Shown piece by piece: positions 49,563-58,803 of a stretch of 64,000 bases of DNA. Under the pieces are notes generated by a model. The model worked only from the letters and a program-made list of their open reading frames with translations. It was not told the DNA's origin and did not search any database. The translations under genes were made by a program, and so were the position numbers. Source of the stretch: Aquincola tertiaricarbonis (GTDB taxonomy: Bacteria; Pseudomonadota; Gammaproteobacteria; Burkholderiales; Burkholderiaceae_C); the NCBI RefSeq assembly GCF_023573145.1, contig NZ_CP097636.1:3534001-3598000 (forward strand), in the 5' to 3' direction. Each line of letters begins with the position of its first letter. Within the stretch, counting starts at the first letter, position 1.

Positions 49563-51737
49563 ATGCTGCTTGCCCGTCTATTGTTGCCGCTGGCCCTGGG
49601 CCTGCCTTGTGCGGCCTTCGCCGCGCTGTTCGGTGGTTCGCCGGCCGTCGTCAAGACCGACCAGGTGCGGGCGGAACTGGTGGCCCATGCGCCCGAGGGT
49701 GTTGAAGCCGGCAAGCCGGTGTGGCTGGGCCTCAAGATCACCCACGAGCCGCACTGGCACACCTACTGGAAGAACCCCGGCGACTCGGGCCTGCCGACCA
49801 CCCTGCAGTGGACGCTGCCGCCGGGCGTGAATGCCGGCGACGTGGCCTGGCCCACGCCCAAGCGGCTGCCAGTGGGACCGCTGATGAACTATGGCTACGA
49901 GGACACGCTGCTGCTGCCTGTGCCGCTGACCGTGCCCACGGGCTTCGATGCGCCGACGCTGGACGTGAAGCTGCACGCCGAATGGCTGGTGTGCAAGGAG
50001 GTGTGCATTCCGCAGGCCGGCGACTTCACGCTGTCGCTGCCCACCCGCGCAGCCACCGCCGGCAATGCCGCCGACTTCTCGGCCGCCGCCCGCAGCACAC
50101 CTACGGCCGCCGCCGGCGCACGCACCGAGGCGCGGCTGACCGACACCGCACTGGAACTGCGCATCGAAGGCCTGCCTGCGGCCTGGCAGGGACGGCGCCT
50201 GGTGTTCTTCCCGGAGACCGCGGGCGTGATCGACAACGCCGCCGCACAGCAGGTGCGCTGGGAAGGCGGCGCCTGGCAGGCCAGCGTGCGGCTGTCGGCC
50301 CAGCGCAGCGAAAGCCCCGCCCGCATGGCGGCCGTGCTGGTGGCCGAGGGCCAGCCCGCCGGCCTGGAGCTGGCCTTCGACGTGCCCGGCCCCTGGCCCG
50401 ACCCGTCGCTGGCCGCGGCAGCCGCACCGGCGACGGTGGCCGAAGCGGCTGCCTTGCCGACGTCGACCTCGACGCCACCCCCGCCGCTGGGCTGGGCCGG
50501 CGCCCTGCTGCTGGCCTTGGGTGGCGGCCTGCTGCTCAACCTGATGCCCTGCGTGTTCCCGGTGCTCTCGCTCAAGGTGCTGGGCTTTGCCAGCCATGCA
50601 CACGACCGCCAGGCCCGCGTGGGCGGCGGGCTGGCGTACACGGCCGGCGTGGTGCTGTCCTTCCTGGCGCTGGCGGCGCTGCTGCTGGCCTTGCGCGCCG
50701 GGGGTGAACAACTGGGCTGGGGCTTCCAGCTGCAGTCGCCCGCCGTGGTGGCGGCGCTGGCCGCGCTGTTCACGCTGGTAGGCCTCAACCTGGCCGGCGT
50801 GTTCGAGTTCGGCTCGATGCTGCCGGGCAACCTGGCCACGCTGCGGGCCCGCCACCCGATGGCCGACTCCTTCCTGACCGGCGTGCTGGCGGTGGCCATC
50901 GCATCGCCCTGCACGGCGCCCTTCATGGGCGCCTCGCTGGGCCTGGCGGTCACGCTGCCGGCGGCGCAGGCACTGGCCATCTTCGGTGCGCTGGGGCTGG
51001 GCATGGCCCTGCCCTACCTGGCGGCCAGCCTGTGGCCCGGCGTGGCGCGGGCCATGCCGCGACCCGGCGTGTGGATGCAGCGCTTCAAGGTGCTGATGGC
51101 CTTCCCGATGTTCGCCACCGTGATCTGGCTGGTCTGGGTGCTGGGCCAGCAGGCGGGCATCGATGCGGTGGCCGCGCTGCTGGGCCTGCTGCTGGCCCTG
51201 GCCTTCGCGGCCTGGGCCTGGGGCGGCCCCGGCTTTGGCCGCGGTGCGCGGCTGGGCTTTGGCGGTGTGAGCGTGCTGCTGCTGGCGGCCGCCCTGGGCT
51301 GGGCGCTGCCGGCCTTGCGTGAACCGGCCGTGGCAGCGGTGCCCGCCATGACCACCGGCTCGGCCACCGGCGCACAGGACGGCGCCGTGGCCACCTGGGA
51401 GCCGTGGAGCGCCGCCCGCGTGGCCGAGCTCACCGCCCAGGGCCGGCCGGTGTTCGTCGACTTCACCGCCGCCTGGTGCGTGACCTGCCAGTTCAACAAG
51501 CGTGGCGCCTTGAGCGATGCGCAGGTGATGGCCGACTTCGCGCAGCGGCAGGTGGTGCTGATGCGCGCCGACTGGACCCGCCGCGACGCCGCGATCGGCG
51601 CCGAGCTGACCCGCCTGGGCCGCAGCGGCGTGCCGGTGTACGCGCTCTACAAACCCGGTGCCGCCACCGCCGCGCCGCAGCTGCTGCCCGAGATCCTGAG
51701 CGTGCGCACGCTGCGCGAGGCGATCGCGCAGCTGTAG
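49563..51737 (+). CDS. dsbD: DsbD-family protein-disulfide reductase (ScsB-like N-terminus)
   Basis: A 724-residue transmembrane thiol reductase. The signal peptide is MLLARLLLPLALGLPCAAFA. A periplasmic DsbC/D-like domain has a Cys pair in EWLVCKEVCIP (144, 148). About eight membrane helices contain the paired cysteines LMPCVFPVLSLK and ASPCTAPFMGAS. A C-terminal thioredoxin domain has AAWCVTCQFNKRG. It moves electrons from cytoplasmic thioredoxin to periplasmic substrates, for example in cytochrome c maturation. The N-domain looks more like the ScsB/DipZ version than enteric DsbD. The 3' flank carries the GCCCCCAAGCTCGC repeat core (51742-51755, minus strand). Confidence 0.92.
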   Translation: MLLARLLLPLALGLPCAAFAALFGGSPAVVKTDQVRAELVAHAPEGVEAGKPVWLGLKITHEPHWHTYWKNPGDSGLPTTLQWTLPPGVNAGDVAWPTPKRLPVGPLMNYGYEDTLLLPVPLTVPTGFDAPTLDVKLHAEWLVCKEVCIPQAGDFTLSLPTRAATAGNAADFSAAARSTPTAAAGARTEARLTDTALELRIEGLPAAWQGRRLVFFPETAGVIDNAAAQQVRWEGGAWQASVRLSAQRSESPARMAAVLVAEGQPAGLELAFDVPGPWPDPSLAAAAAPATVAEAAALPTSTSTPPPPLGWAGALLLALGGGLLLNLMPCVFPVLSLKVLGFASHAHDRQARVGGGLAYTAGVVLSFLALAALLLALRAGGEQLGWGFQLQSPAVVAALAALFTLVGLNLAGVFEFGSMLPGNLATLRARHPMADSFLTGVLAVAIASPCTAPFMGASLGLAVTLPAAQALAIFGALGLGMALPYLAASLWPGVARAMPRPGVWMQRFKVLMAFPMFATVIWLVWVLGQQAGIDAVAALLGLLLALAFAAWAWGGPGFGRGARLGFGGVSVLLLAAALGWALPALREPAVAAVPAMTTGSATGAQDGAVATWEPWSAARVAELTAQGRPVFVDFTAAWCVTCQFNKRGALSDAQVMADFAQRQVVLMRADWTRRDAAIGAELTRLGRSGVPVYALYKPGAATAAPQLLPEILSVRTLREAIAQL

Positions 51738-51756
51738 CGCAGCGAGCTTGGGGGCT

Positions 51757-52671
51757 TCATCCAGCTTTGGCGAAGTTGGCCGGCAGGCCCGGTACGTCGA
51801 CGCGCAGTGTCAACACCGCGCCGGCCCACGGCATACGGGCCAGTTCCTCGGCGGGGCGGTTCTCGCGGCCGGTGGTGATGTAGAGCGTCTTCAGGTCCGG
51901 CCCGCCGAAGCAGGGCATGGTGGGGCACTGCACCGGCAGCTTCACCTCGCGCAGCAGCTCGCCACGCGGCGACAGGCGCAGCACCCGCGCGCCTTCGAAC
52001 ATGGCCACCCAGTAGCAGCCCTCGGCGTCCACCGAAGCGCCGTCGGGCCGGCCGCCGTAGTCGGCCAGGTCCATGCCGGGCTGCTTGACCGGGAACTGCA
52101 CCCACACCCGCTTGCCCGACAAGGTGCCCAGCACCGGGTCGAAGTCGAAGGCGTAGATGGTGTGGGCCTTGGTGTCGCTCCAGTAGGCGGTGCGGCCATC
52201 GGGGCTCCAGGCCAGGCCGTTGGCGGTGGTCACGCCCTCGGCCTGGCGGGTGAGCTTGCCGCCCGCCCAGCAGTACAAGGCGGCGGCCGCACGGTCGCGC
52301 GGCTCATACAACGTGCCGGCCCACATGCGGCCCTGCGGGTCGGCCTTGCCGTCGTTGAAGCGCTCGATCGTCGGGTCGTAAGGCGGCTTGGCCAGCGGTC
52401 GGCTGCGGCCGGTGGCGGGGTCGAAGCTCACCAGCCCGGTGCGCAGCGCCAGCAGCAGCTCGCCGCCCAGCGCCGGGGCGCAGCAGGCCACGTCGGTATC
52501 GAAGGCCCATTCGTCATGCTGGCCGCTCGCCGGGTTGAATCGGTTGAGCTTGTGACCCGGGATGTCGCACCAGTACAGGCTGCGCTCGGTGGCATGCCAC
52601 ACGGGTGATTCACCCAGCAGCGAGGGCGCGACGGGAATGACGCCGATGTCGTCGGGGATGGCCGTGCTCAT
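51757..52671 (-). CDS. SMP-30/gluconolactonase family protein
   Basis: A 304-residue six-bladed beta-propeller lactonase-like protein. It has LLGESPVWHATERSLYWCDI with the metal-binding Glu, RFNDGKADPQGRMWAGTL, TTANGLAWSPDGRTAYWSDT with Asn and Asp ligands, and GRPDGASVDAEGCYWVAMFE. It probably opens an aldonolactone. Its ATG overlaps the stop of the aldose 1-epimerase-like gene by 4 nt, so the two act in one sugar-oxidation unit. Confidence 0.92.
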   Translation of the reverse strand: MSTAIPDDIGVIPVAPSLLGESPVWHATERSLYWCDIPGHKLNRFNPASGQHDEWAFDTDVACCAPALGGELLLALRTGLVSFDPATGRSRPLAKPPYDPTIERFNDGKADPQGRMWAGTLYEPRDRAAAALYCWAGGKLTRQAEGVTTANGLAWSPDGRTAYWSDTKAHTIYAFDFDPVLGTLSGKRVWVQFPVKQPGMDLADYGGRPDGASVDAEGCYWVAMFEGARVLRLSPRGELLREVKLPVQCPTMPCFGGPDLKTLYITTGRENRPAEELARMPWAGAVLTLRVDVPGLPANFAKAG

Positions 52672-53537
52672 GCGCGCTCCACGGCCAGTGTCATCGTGCC
52701 TTCGTGCGTCTGCCCCGGCGGCAGCGACACCAGGCCATGGGCCAGCGGATCGGCCATCTGGATGGCGTTGCTGACGTGGCTCACGGGCTCCACGCAGTAA
52801 TAGTCCTTGGTCTGCGGCGTGAACACCACCAGGTACGAAAGGTCGGAGGTGAGCCGCAGGGTCAGCGCCTCATCGCGGATCAGCGCCGCGCCCTGCCAGC
52901 CCTGGAAGCAGTTGTCGAAGCGCAGCTCGCTCACCGGCGCATCGATGGTGGGCTGAGTCACGGCCTGGCGCGGCAGCTCGTCGCTGGGGTCGGAATCCCA
53001 GCGCTCGGCCACCTCGATGTGCAGGTGGCTGTCAGCACGCTTGGGGAAGTACGGGTGCCAGCCCAAGCCCACCGGCTGCGCCTGATCGGCCTGGTTGGTG
53101 ATGGCCATGCGCAGTTGCAGGCCGCCGGGCGTCAGCGTGAAGGTCTGGGTGGCTTCGAGGGCGAAGGGCCAGTGGTCGTCGGCCGCGTGCACGTAGCGCA
53201 GCACGGCTTCGGTCTCCGTGCTGGACACCACCTGCCACGGGCGCTTCCAGCCCACGCCGTGCACCGAATGCGGGCTCTGGTCGAAGTTGGGCTGCGTGGT
53301 GTAGGCCTGGCCCTGCCAGTCGAAATGCCGGAAGCCGATGCGGTTGGAGTAAGGCACCAGCGGGTAGCAGCCCGAGGGCCGGGAGGCGGCCAGTGCGGCC
53401 GGCTCGGTGCTGCGCAGCACGGCCACGTCGTCCAGCCACAGGCCGGCGATGCAGCCGCCCAGATCGGGACGAAGGGCCAGGCGCAGCGCGCCAGCGCGCA
53501 GTTCAACGATGTGCGGGGTGGGCGTGGGCTCGTTCAT
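52668..53537 (-). CDS. aldose 1-epimerase family protein
   Basis: A 289-residue galactose-mutarotase-like beta-sandwich. It contains YPLVPYSNRIGFRHFDWQG, the catalytic His region SPHSVHGVGWKRPWQ, VGLGWHPYFPKRA, and the C-terminal DYYCVEPVSHVSNAIQ with Glu. It would interconvert sugar anomers feeding a dehydrogenase/lactonase route. The start at 53537 is used; 53546 would add three residues. Confidence 0.92.
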   Translation of the reverse strand: MNEPTPTPHIVELRAGALRLALRPDLGGCIAGLWLDDVAVLRSTEPAALAASRPSGCYPLVPYSNRIGFRHFDWQGQAYTTQPNFDQSPHSVHGVGWKRPWQVVSSTETEAVLRYVHAADDHWPFALEATQTFTLTPGGLQLRMAITNQADQAQPVGLGWHPYFPKRADSHLHIEVAERWDSDPSDELPRQAVTQPTIDAPVSELRFDNCFQGWQGAALIRDEALTLRLTSDLSYLVVFTPQTKDYYCVEPVSHVSNAIQMADPLAHGLVSLPPGQTHEGTMTLAVERA

Positions 53538-53563
53538 GCGGCGCATGCTACCGCCCGCGGAAG

Positions 53564-54058
53564 TCAGCCCAGATGGGCCATGAGGTAGTGCGACCCCGGC
53601 AACGGGTTGAAGTAGTACGGCGGAATCTCTTCGAAGCCCAGCGAGCTGTAGAGGCCGCGGGCGGCTTCCATGTCGTCCAGCGTGTCGAGCAGCATGCAGG
53701 AGTAGCCGGCCTGCAGCGCGCGGTCCATCAGCGCCTGCGCCAGCAGCCGGCCCAGGCCGAAGCGGCGGAAGGCGCGGCGCACGTACAGCCGCTTCATCTC
53801 GCAGGCATTGGGATAGTCGGACTCGGGCAGCGGCCTGAAGGCACCGCAGCCGGCCAGCTCGCCATCCACGAAGACCAGCATCAGCGCCCCCGCCGGCGGC
53901 GCGTAGTCGCCCGGCAGGCCGGCCAGCTCGGCGTCGAAGTTCTGGAAGCACAGGTCCACGCCCAGCTGCTCCGCGTACTCGCGGAAGATGAGCCGCGTGT
54001 CTTCGATCAGCGCGGGCGTGTCCGCCTCGACCAGGGCGATGTCCGGCGTCTCGCTCAT
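53564..54058 (-). CDS. GNAT family N-acetyltransferase
   Basis: A 164-residue GNAT protein. Motif A is MKRLYVRRAFRRFGLGRLLAQ (acetyl-CoA pyrophosphate-binding R-x-x-G-x-G/A type), motif B is LLDTLDDMEAARGLYSSLGF, and the C-terminus is EIPPYYFNPLPGSHYLMAHL. The substrate is unknown. It follows the cytochrome b gene by 3 nt and is likely co-transcribed with it. Confidence 0.9.
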   Translation of the reverse strand: MSETPDIALVEADTPALIEDTRLIFREYAEQLGVDLCFQNFDAELAGLPGDYAPPAGALMLVFVDGELAGCGAFRPLPESDYPNACEMKRLYVRRAFRRFGLGRLLAQALMDRALQAGYSCMLLDTLDDMEAARGLYSSLGFEEIPPYYFNPLPGSHYLMAHLG

Positions 54059-54061
54059 GCC

Positions 54062-54751
54062 TCAGCCCCCGAGCGACGCGACCCAGGCCGCCCCGCCCGC
54101 GCACAGCGCCAGCAGCAGCACGGCCAGCGCGCGCTGGGCCAGGCGGTCGGCCGAGGCCGGCGTGCCGGCGGGCAGTTGCTTGTCGCCCGACAGCATCGGC
54201 CCCACCAGGTTGCGGCCCTTGGCCACGCGGTAGAACACGATGGCCAGCACATGCAGCACCGCCAGGCCGATGATCAGCCACTGGCCGGCGCCGGTGTGCC
54301 AGTCGGTGGCGGTGGCCGAGGTGTCGCCCGACACGAAGCGGTACAGCGGCCCCTGGTTGGCGATCTCGTCATCGGCCACCAGGCCGGTGCCCACCTGCGC
54401 CGACAGCACGGCCAGCAGCGCGAACACCGACAACGCGCCCACCGGGCTGTGCCCCACCTCGAAGTGACCGCCGGGCCCGGCGTGCCCGCGCAGGTAGGCG
54501 AACACGCTGCCCGGCCCGTAGAGGAAGTGCACGAAGCGCGACCAGCGACCACCCACCAGGCCCCACAGCAGCCGGAAGGCCAGCAGCGCCAGCACCAGGT
54601 AGCCCAGGCGGAAGTGCCAGACCATCGCGTTGCCGCCCACCTTGGCGGTGATGACGAGGGCGATGACCGCGCTCGCCAGCAGCCAGTGGAAAACACGGGT
54701 GGGCAGGTCCCACACCCGCACGCGCTGCAGCGGCGTGCCACCACCGTTCAT
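54062..54751 (-). CDS. cytochrome b561-type (Ni/Fe-hydrogenase b-like) membrane protein
   Basis: A 229-residue di-haem cytochrome b. It begins VRVWDLPTRVFHWLLASAVI with the first His ligand, followed by MVWHFRLGYLVLALLAFRLL and a later helix WHTGAGQWLIIGLAVLHVLA with two His. It has four main helices plus a short C-terminal one. It is divergent from a cytochrome c' gene (165 bp apart), a recurrent pair suggesting electron transfer across the membrane to the soluble cytochrome. Confidence 0.88.
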   Translation of the reverse strand: MNGGGTPLQRVRVWDLPTRVFHWLLASAVIALVITAKVGGNAMVWHFRLGYLVLALLAFRLLWGLVGGRWSRFVHFLYGPGSVFAYLRGHAGPGGHFEVGHSPVGALSVFALLAVLSAQVGTGLVADDEIANQGPLYRFVSGDTSATATDWHTGAGQWLIIGLAVLHVLAIVFYRVAKGRNLVGPMLSGDKQLPAGTPASADRLAQRALAVLLLALCAGGAAWVASLGG

Positions 54752-54915
54752 CGGACGCTCCAGATAAAGCCGTTCACAACGGGGAAGATAACCGCTCGGC
54801 CGCGCCGCTTCCAGTGTGGCGGCCGATGGAACAAATGCCACCACTCCTCCGTACACTCGCCAGGCCCTGCACCGCGGGGCCGTCCGCCTACCCAGCCTTC
54901 AGCCCGGAGAACCGA

Positions 54916-55371
54916 ATGAAGAAGTCCGTATCGACCGCCCTTGCCGCCCTGATGGTGGCCGTGGCCCTGCCGGCCGCCGCCCAGTTCCAGAAGACCGAAG
55001 ACGCCATCGAGTACCGACAAGGCGCCTTCTTCGTGATGGGCCAGCATTTCGGCCGCATCGGCGCGATGGCCAACGGCAAGGCGCCGTTCGATGCCAAGGC
55101 CGCGGTGGACAACGCCGAGATCGTCGCCACCCTGGCCAAGCTGCCCTGGGCGGCCTTCGGCGAAGGCACGGACAAGGGTCACGGCACCAAGGCCAAGCCC
55201 GAGATCTGGAAGGAACAGGACAAGTTCAAGGCCGCAGCCATCAAGATGCAGGACGAAACCGGCAAGCTGCTGGTGGCCGCCAAGACCGGCGACCTGGCCC
55301 AGCTGAAGACGGCCTTCGGCAGCACCGCGCAGACCTGCAAGGCCTGCCACGACGACTTCCGCAGCAAGTGA
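54916..55371 (+). CDS. cytochrome c' family protein
   Basis: A 151-residue periplasmic four-helix cytochrome. The signal peptide ends PAAAQFQKTEDAIEYRQ. The haem site CKACHDDFRSK is at the extreme C-terminus, as is usual for class II cytochromes c'. These bind NO and CO and may protect against nitrosative stress. The stop is immediately adjacent to the convergent alanyl-editing gene, with no intergenic bases. Confidence 0.93.
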   Translation: MKKSVSTALAALMVAVALPAAAQFQKTEDAIEYRQGAFFVMGQHFGRIGAMANGKAPFDAKAAVDNAEIVATLAKLPWAAFGEGTDKGHGTKAKPEIWKEQDKFKAAAIKMQDETGKLLVAAKTGDLAQLKTAFGSTAQTCKACHDDFRSK

Positions 55372-56091
55372 TCAGCCGTCCGCCAGGCCCAGCACCACGC
55401 GCCGCGTCCTGGCGGACTTCTTCTCGATCTTGCTGACGAACACGCCGCCGATGTCGGCGGTGTTGCCTACGTGGGTGCCCCCGCAGGGCTGCAGATCCAC
55501 CCCCTCCACCTCCAGCAGCCGGATGCGGCCATGGCCACGCGGCGGCTGCACGCTCATGCTGCGCACCAACCCCGGGTTGGCGTCCAGTTCGTCTTCGCCG
55601 ATCCAGCGGTGACGCACCGGGTGCGCCTCGGCCACCAGGCGGGCCAGGCCGGCGTTCAGAACGTCCTTGTCCAGCGGCTCGGTCATGTGAAAGTCCAGCC
55701 GGGCCGCGTCGGCGGTGATGGAACAGCCGTCCACCGGGTGCGGCACCAGCGCGCACAGCAGGTGCGTGGCGGTGTGGAAGCGCCGGTGCCGGGCACGGCG
55801 CGCCACGTCGATGCGGGCCTGCACGGGCTGGCCGGGCTGCAGCTCGGCCCACAACGCCTCCTGGCCCGGCGCGGGCACATGCAGGATGCCGGCTTCGCCC
55901 TTGCGGGTGTCGGCGATCTGCAGCACCCGGCCATCGGGCAGCAGCAGCTCGCCGCGGTCGCCGGCCTGGCCGCCACCCAGGGGGTAGAACACGGTGCGGT
56001 CCAGCACCACGCCGGCAGCGTCCACCAACAGCACACGCGCCTCGCAGCTGCTCAGGTCGGCGTCTTCACGGAACAGTTCTTCGGTGGCCAA
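55372..56091 (-). CDS. alanyl-tRNA editing protein (AlaX type)
   Basis: A 239-residue free-standing editing protein that hydrolyses mischarged Ser- or Gly-tRNA(Ala). It has FYPLGGGQAGDRGELLLPDG, the zinc/editing motif HRRFHTATHLLCALV (HxxxH), and QPCGGTHVGNTADIG. The start is taken as TTG at 56091 (GGAG 7 nt upstream, 4 nt after the preceding stop); the next residues ATEELFREDADLSS match the family. No ATG fits. Confidence 0.9.
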   Translation of the reverse strand: MATEELFREDADLSSCEARVLLVDAAGVVLDRTVFYPLGGGQAGDRGELLLPDGRVLQIADTRKGEAGILHVPAPGQEALWAELQPGQPVQARIDVARRARHRRFHTATHLLCALVPHPVDGCSITADAARLDFHMTEPLDKDVLNAGLARLVAEAHPVRHRWIGEDELDANPGLVRSMSVQPPRGHGRIRLLEVEGVDLQPCGGTHVGNTADIGGVFVSKIEKKSARTRRVVLGLADG

Positions 56092-56095
56092 GGCG

Positions 56096-56767
56096 TCACT
56101 CCACGGAGAAGGGCGAGGCCAGCAGCACCTCGCCATGCGGGCAGGACAAGCGTGCCTGCAGCGCCGGCCCGGGGCCGGGCAGAGGCTCGACCCGCGACGG
56201 CGGCAGCAGCGCTGCGGCTGCCGCCGGCAACCCGCGCAGCTGCAGGTTCAACAGGGCCAGGCCGCTGTCCGCCATGCGTTCGGTCGGGTGCGCGCCGTCC
56301 CAGGTGATCAGCGTGGGCAGCGCACCGCCCGCGCGCAGCAGGCCGTCGTCGGGCACGGTGATCTGCCAGCGCAACAGGCCGGCCGGGGTGTTGCGCTCGG
56401 CGGCCTGCACCCGGCCGGGGTCGTGGCCGGCGGTGGCCAGGCGCTGCTGGTCGGCCTGCAGGTGGTCGGTGCGCAGCACCCAGTGCAACAGCTGCGGGCC
56501 GAGGGCCAGCGCGGCCTGCACGTCGGGCGTGTCCAGCCCGAACCAGCGCGCACGCCCCGGCGGCGGCGCCTGCGGGTCGATCGCGATGATCTCCAGGTAG
56601 GCCGCCGCGAAGCCCTCACCCGCCAGCCGCAGCAGCCGGTTGTGGGTGCCCATGAAAGCATGCTGGCCTCCCGGGCCGAGCACCACGCCGAAGGTGGCCT
56701 GGCACCAGGCGGCGCCTTCTTCCAGGCTGCGGGCAGCCACCACCAGGTGGTCGAGTTGTCTAGACAT
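56096..56767 (-). CDS. VOC/glyoxalase-like domain protein
   Basis: A 223-residue protein starting [20 protein letters not shown], followed by [18 protein letters not shown] and [10 protein letters not shown]. This matches the glyoxalase_3-type domain found as a duplicated VOC fold. The expected first metal-ligand His is in LDHLV. Function unknown. It lies 9 nt after the PhzF gene and 4 nt before the AlaX gene. Confidence 0.85.
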   Translation of the reverse strand: MSRQLDHLVVAARSLEEGAAWCQATFGVVLGPGGQHAFMGTHNRLLRLAGEGFAAAYLEIIAIDPQAPPPGRARWFGLDTPDVQAALALGPQLLHWVLRTDHLQADQQRLATAGHDPGRVQAAERNTPAGLLRWQITVPDDGLLRAGGALPTLITWDGAHPTERMADSGLALLNLQLRGLPAAAAALLPPSRVEPLPGPGPALQARLSCPHGEVLLASPFSVE

Positions 56768-56776
56768 GTGCGCCTG

Positions 56777-57628
56777 CTACAGGCTCACCCGGCCTTCGAT
56801 GCAGCCGGCCACTTCACCGCCCACCCACACGTCGGTGCCGTCGTGCGACAGGTGCACTCGGCCGGCGCGGCCCAGCGCCGTGCCTTGGGCGGCCACGTAC
56901 TGCCGCGGCGCCAGGCCCGCCTCCATCAGCCACTGCGCCACCGCGGCGTTCAGGCTGCCCGTCACCGGGTCTTCGAAGTTGCCGCCGCCGATGAAGGCGC
57001 GCAGCTCGAACTGCGCCTCATGCCCCGCCGGATGCGGCGCCACCACGCCCAGCTTGACGTCGCCCAGCGCCGCGTAGTCGCAGTGCAAGGCCAGCACGTT
57101 GGCGGCCGAGCCCAGCATCACGCCGGCCCAGCCGGGGCCGTTGTCGCACCATGCGTGGTGAAGGACGGCGTCGCGCGGGATCTTCAGCCCGGCGCAGATG
57201 CGGGCCAGCACGTCCTCCGGCAGCGGGCCGCTGCGGCGCCGCGGCGGTGCGGCAAAGGCCAGGCGCTGCACGCCGCCGGCCACCTGCCGCCGCACCCGCA
57301 CCAGGCCCACTTCGCATTGCTGCACCACCTGCTCGCCGCGCGGCTGGCCGCCGGCCTGCAGCCAGGCGTGGCAGCTGCCCAGCGTGGGATGGCCGGCGAA
57401 CGGCAGCTCACCGATGGGCGTGAAGATGCGCACCCGGTAGTCGGCCTGCGGGTCGGTGGGCGGCAACAGGAAAGTGGTCTCGGACAGGTTGGTCCAGCGC
57501 GCGAAGGCCGCCATGCGCTCGTCGCTCAGGCCCTCGGCATCGTGCACCACGGCCAGCGGGTTGCCGTACAGCGCTCGGCCGGTGAAGACGTCGAGCTGGG
57601 TGAAGCGGCGGCTGGTGGGTGTGCTCAT
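56777..57628 (-). CDS. PhzF family isomerase/epimerase
   Basis: A 283-residue protein of the diaminopimelate-epimerase fold. It begins [20 protein letters not shown], has the catalytic Glu in [11 protein letters not shown] and the phosphate-like [20 protein letters not shown], and ends [20 protein letters not shown] with GRAGRVHLS. PhzF homologues isomerise small metabolites; only phenazine producers use it for phenazine, and no other phenazine genes are seen here. It overlaps the aminotransferase gene by 4 nt. Confidence 0.93.
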   Translation of the reverse strand: MSTPTSRRFTQLDVFTGRALYGNPLAVVHDAEGLSDERMAAFARWTNLSETTFLLPPTDPQADYRVRIFTPIGELPFAGHPTLGSCHAWLQAGGQPRGEQVVQQCEVGLVRVRRQVAGGVQRLAFAAPPRRRSGPLPEDVLARICAGLKIPRDAVLHHAWCDNGPGWAGVMLGSAANVLALHCDYAALGDVKLGVVAPHPAGHEAQFELRAFIGGGNFEDPVTGSLNAAVAQWLMEAGLAPRQYVAAQGTALGRAGRVHLSHDGTDVWVGGEVAGCIEGRVSL

Positions 57629-58803
57629 GGCTGAGACTCCAGGGCTTGTTGAAACACCCGGCCCAGCGCCGCCACGCCCTGCGTGATGCGCTCGGCCGAC
57701 ACGGTGACGAAGCTCAGCCGCAGCGTGTTCATGCGCGGCGCGCTGGCGTAGAAGGCGGCGCCCGGCACGTAGGCCACACCGGCTTCCACCGCTTGGGGCA
57801 GCAGGGCCAGCGTGTCCAGGCCCTCGGGCAGCTCCACCCAGAAGAACATGCCGCCATCGGGCAGCTGCCAGCGACAGCCGGCGGGCAGGTGCTGTTCCAG
57901 CGCGGCCTTCATCGCATCGCGCTGGGCCTTGTAGCGGGCGCGGATGGTGGGCACGTGGCGGTCGAGGAAGCCGTCCTTGATCACCTCGTACACCACGCGC
58001 TGATTGAAGCCCGGCGTGTGCAGGTCGGCCGCCTGCTTGGCCTGCAGCAGCTTGGGGTACAGCGGCTTGGGCGCCACCACGTAGCCCAGGCGCAGGCCCG
58101 GCGCCAGCACCTTGGAGAACGAGCCCAGGTACAGCACCTGGTCAGGCGCGTGGGCGGCCAGCGGCGCGGCCGGCGGCTGGTCGAACCACAGGTCGCCGTA
58201 GGGGTTGTCTTCCAGCACCGGCAGGCCCAGGCGCAGGCATTCGGCCATCAGCGCGTCGCGCCGCGGGGCGCCGATGCAGCGGCCGCTCGGGTTCTGGAAG
58301 TTGGGCAGCATGTACAGGAAGCGCGCACCACGCGCCGCCTGCAGCTCGGTCGGCACCGGGCCCTGGTCGTCGCAGTCCACCGGCACGAACTCGGGCTCGT
58401 ACGGCGCAAAGGCCTGCAGAGCCCCCAGGTAGGTGGGCGACTCCACCGCCACGCGGCTGCCCGGGTCCAGCAGCACCTTGCCGGCCAGATCCAGGCCCTG
58501 CTGAGAGCCGGTGGTGATCAGCACCTGGTCGGCGTCGACCTTCAGGCCTTGCGTGGCCAGTTGCGCGGCCACCCAGTCGCGCAGCGGGCCGAAGCCTTCG
58601 CTGGCGGCGTACTGCAGCGCTTCGCGCGGGGCCTCGGTCAGCACGCGGGCGGCGGCCTCGCGCATGGCCTCGACCGGAAAGCCCTCGGCCGCAGGAAGGC
58701 CGCCGGCCAGCGAGACGATGCCGGGCCGCTCGGTCACCTTCAGGATCTCGCGGATGATCGATGGGTTGAGCCGCTCGGCGCGGCGGGCCAGGGTCCAGGT
58801 CAT
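57625..58803 (-). CDS. PLP-dependent aminotransferase (2-aminoadipate transaminase-like)
   Basis: A 392-residue fold-type I aminotransferase. It starts MTWTLARRAERLNPSIIREI, with ITTGSQQGLDLAGKVLLDPG, LPNFQNPSGRCI, LEDNPYGDLWFD, and the PLP lysine in YLGSFSKVLAPGLRLGYV. It belongs to the LysN/ARO8-like subgroup that acts on aromatic or 2-aminoadipate-like amino acids. It overlaps the racemase and PhzF genes by 4 nt each. Confidence 0.92.
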   Translation of the reverse strand: MTWTLARRAERLNPSIIREILKVTERPGIVSLAGGLPAAEGFPVEAMREAAARVLTEAPREALQYAASEGFGPLRDWVAAQLATQGLKVDADQVLITTGSQQGLDLAGKVLLDPGSRVAVESPTYLGALQAFAPYEPEFVPVDCDDQGPVPTELQAARGARFLYMLPNFQNPSGRCIGAPRRDALMAECLRLGLPVLEDNPYGDLWFDQPPAAPLAAHAPDQVLYLGSFSKVLAPGLRLGYVVAPKPLYPKLLQAKQAADLHTPGFNQRVVYEVIKDGFLDRHVPTIRARYKAQRDAMKAALEQHLPAGCRWQLPDGGMFFWVELPEGLDTLALLPQAVEAGVAYVPGAAFYASAPRMNTLRLSFVTVSAERITQGVAALGRVFQQALESQP

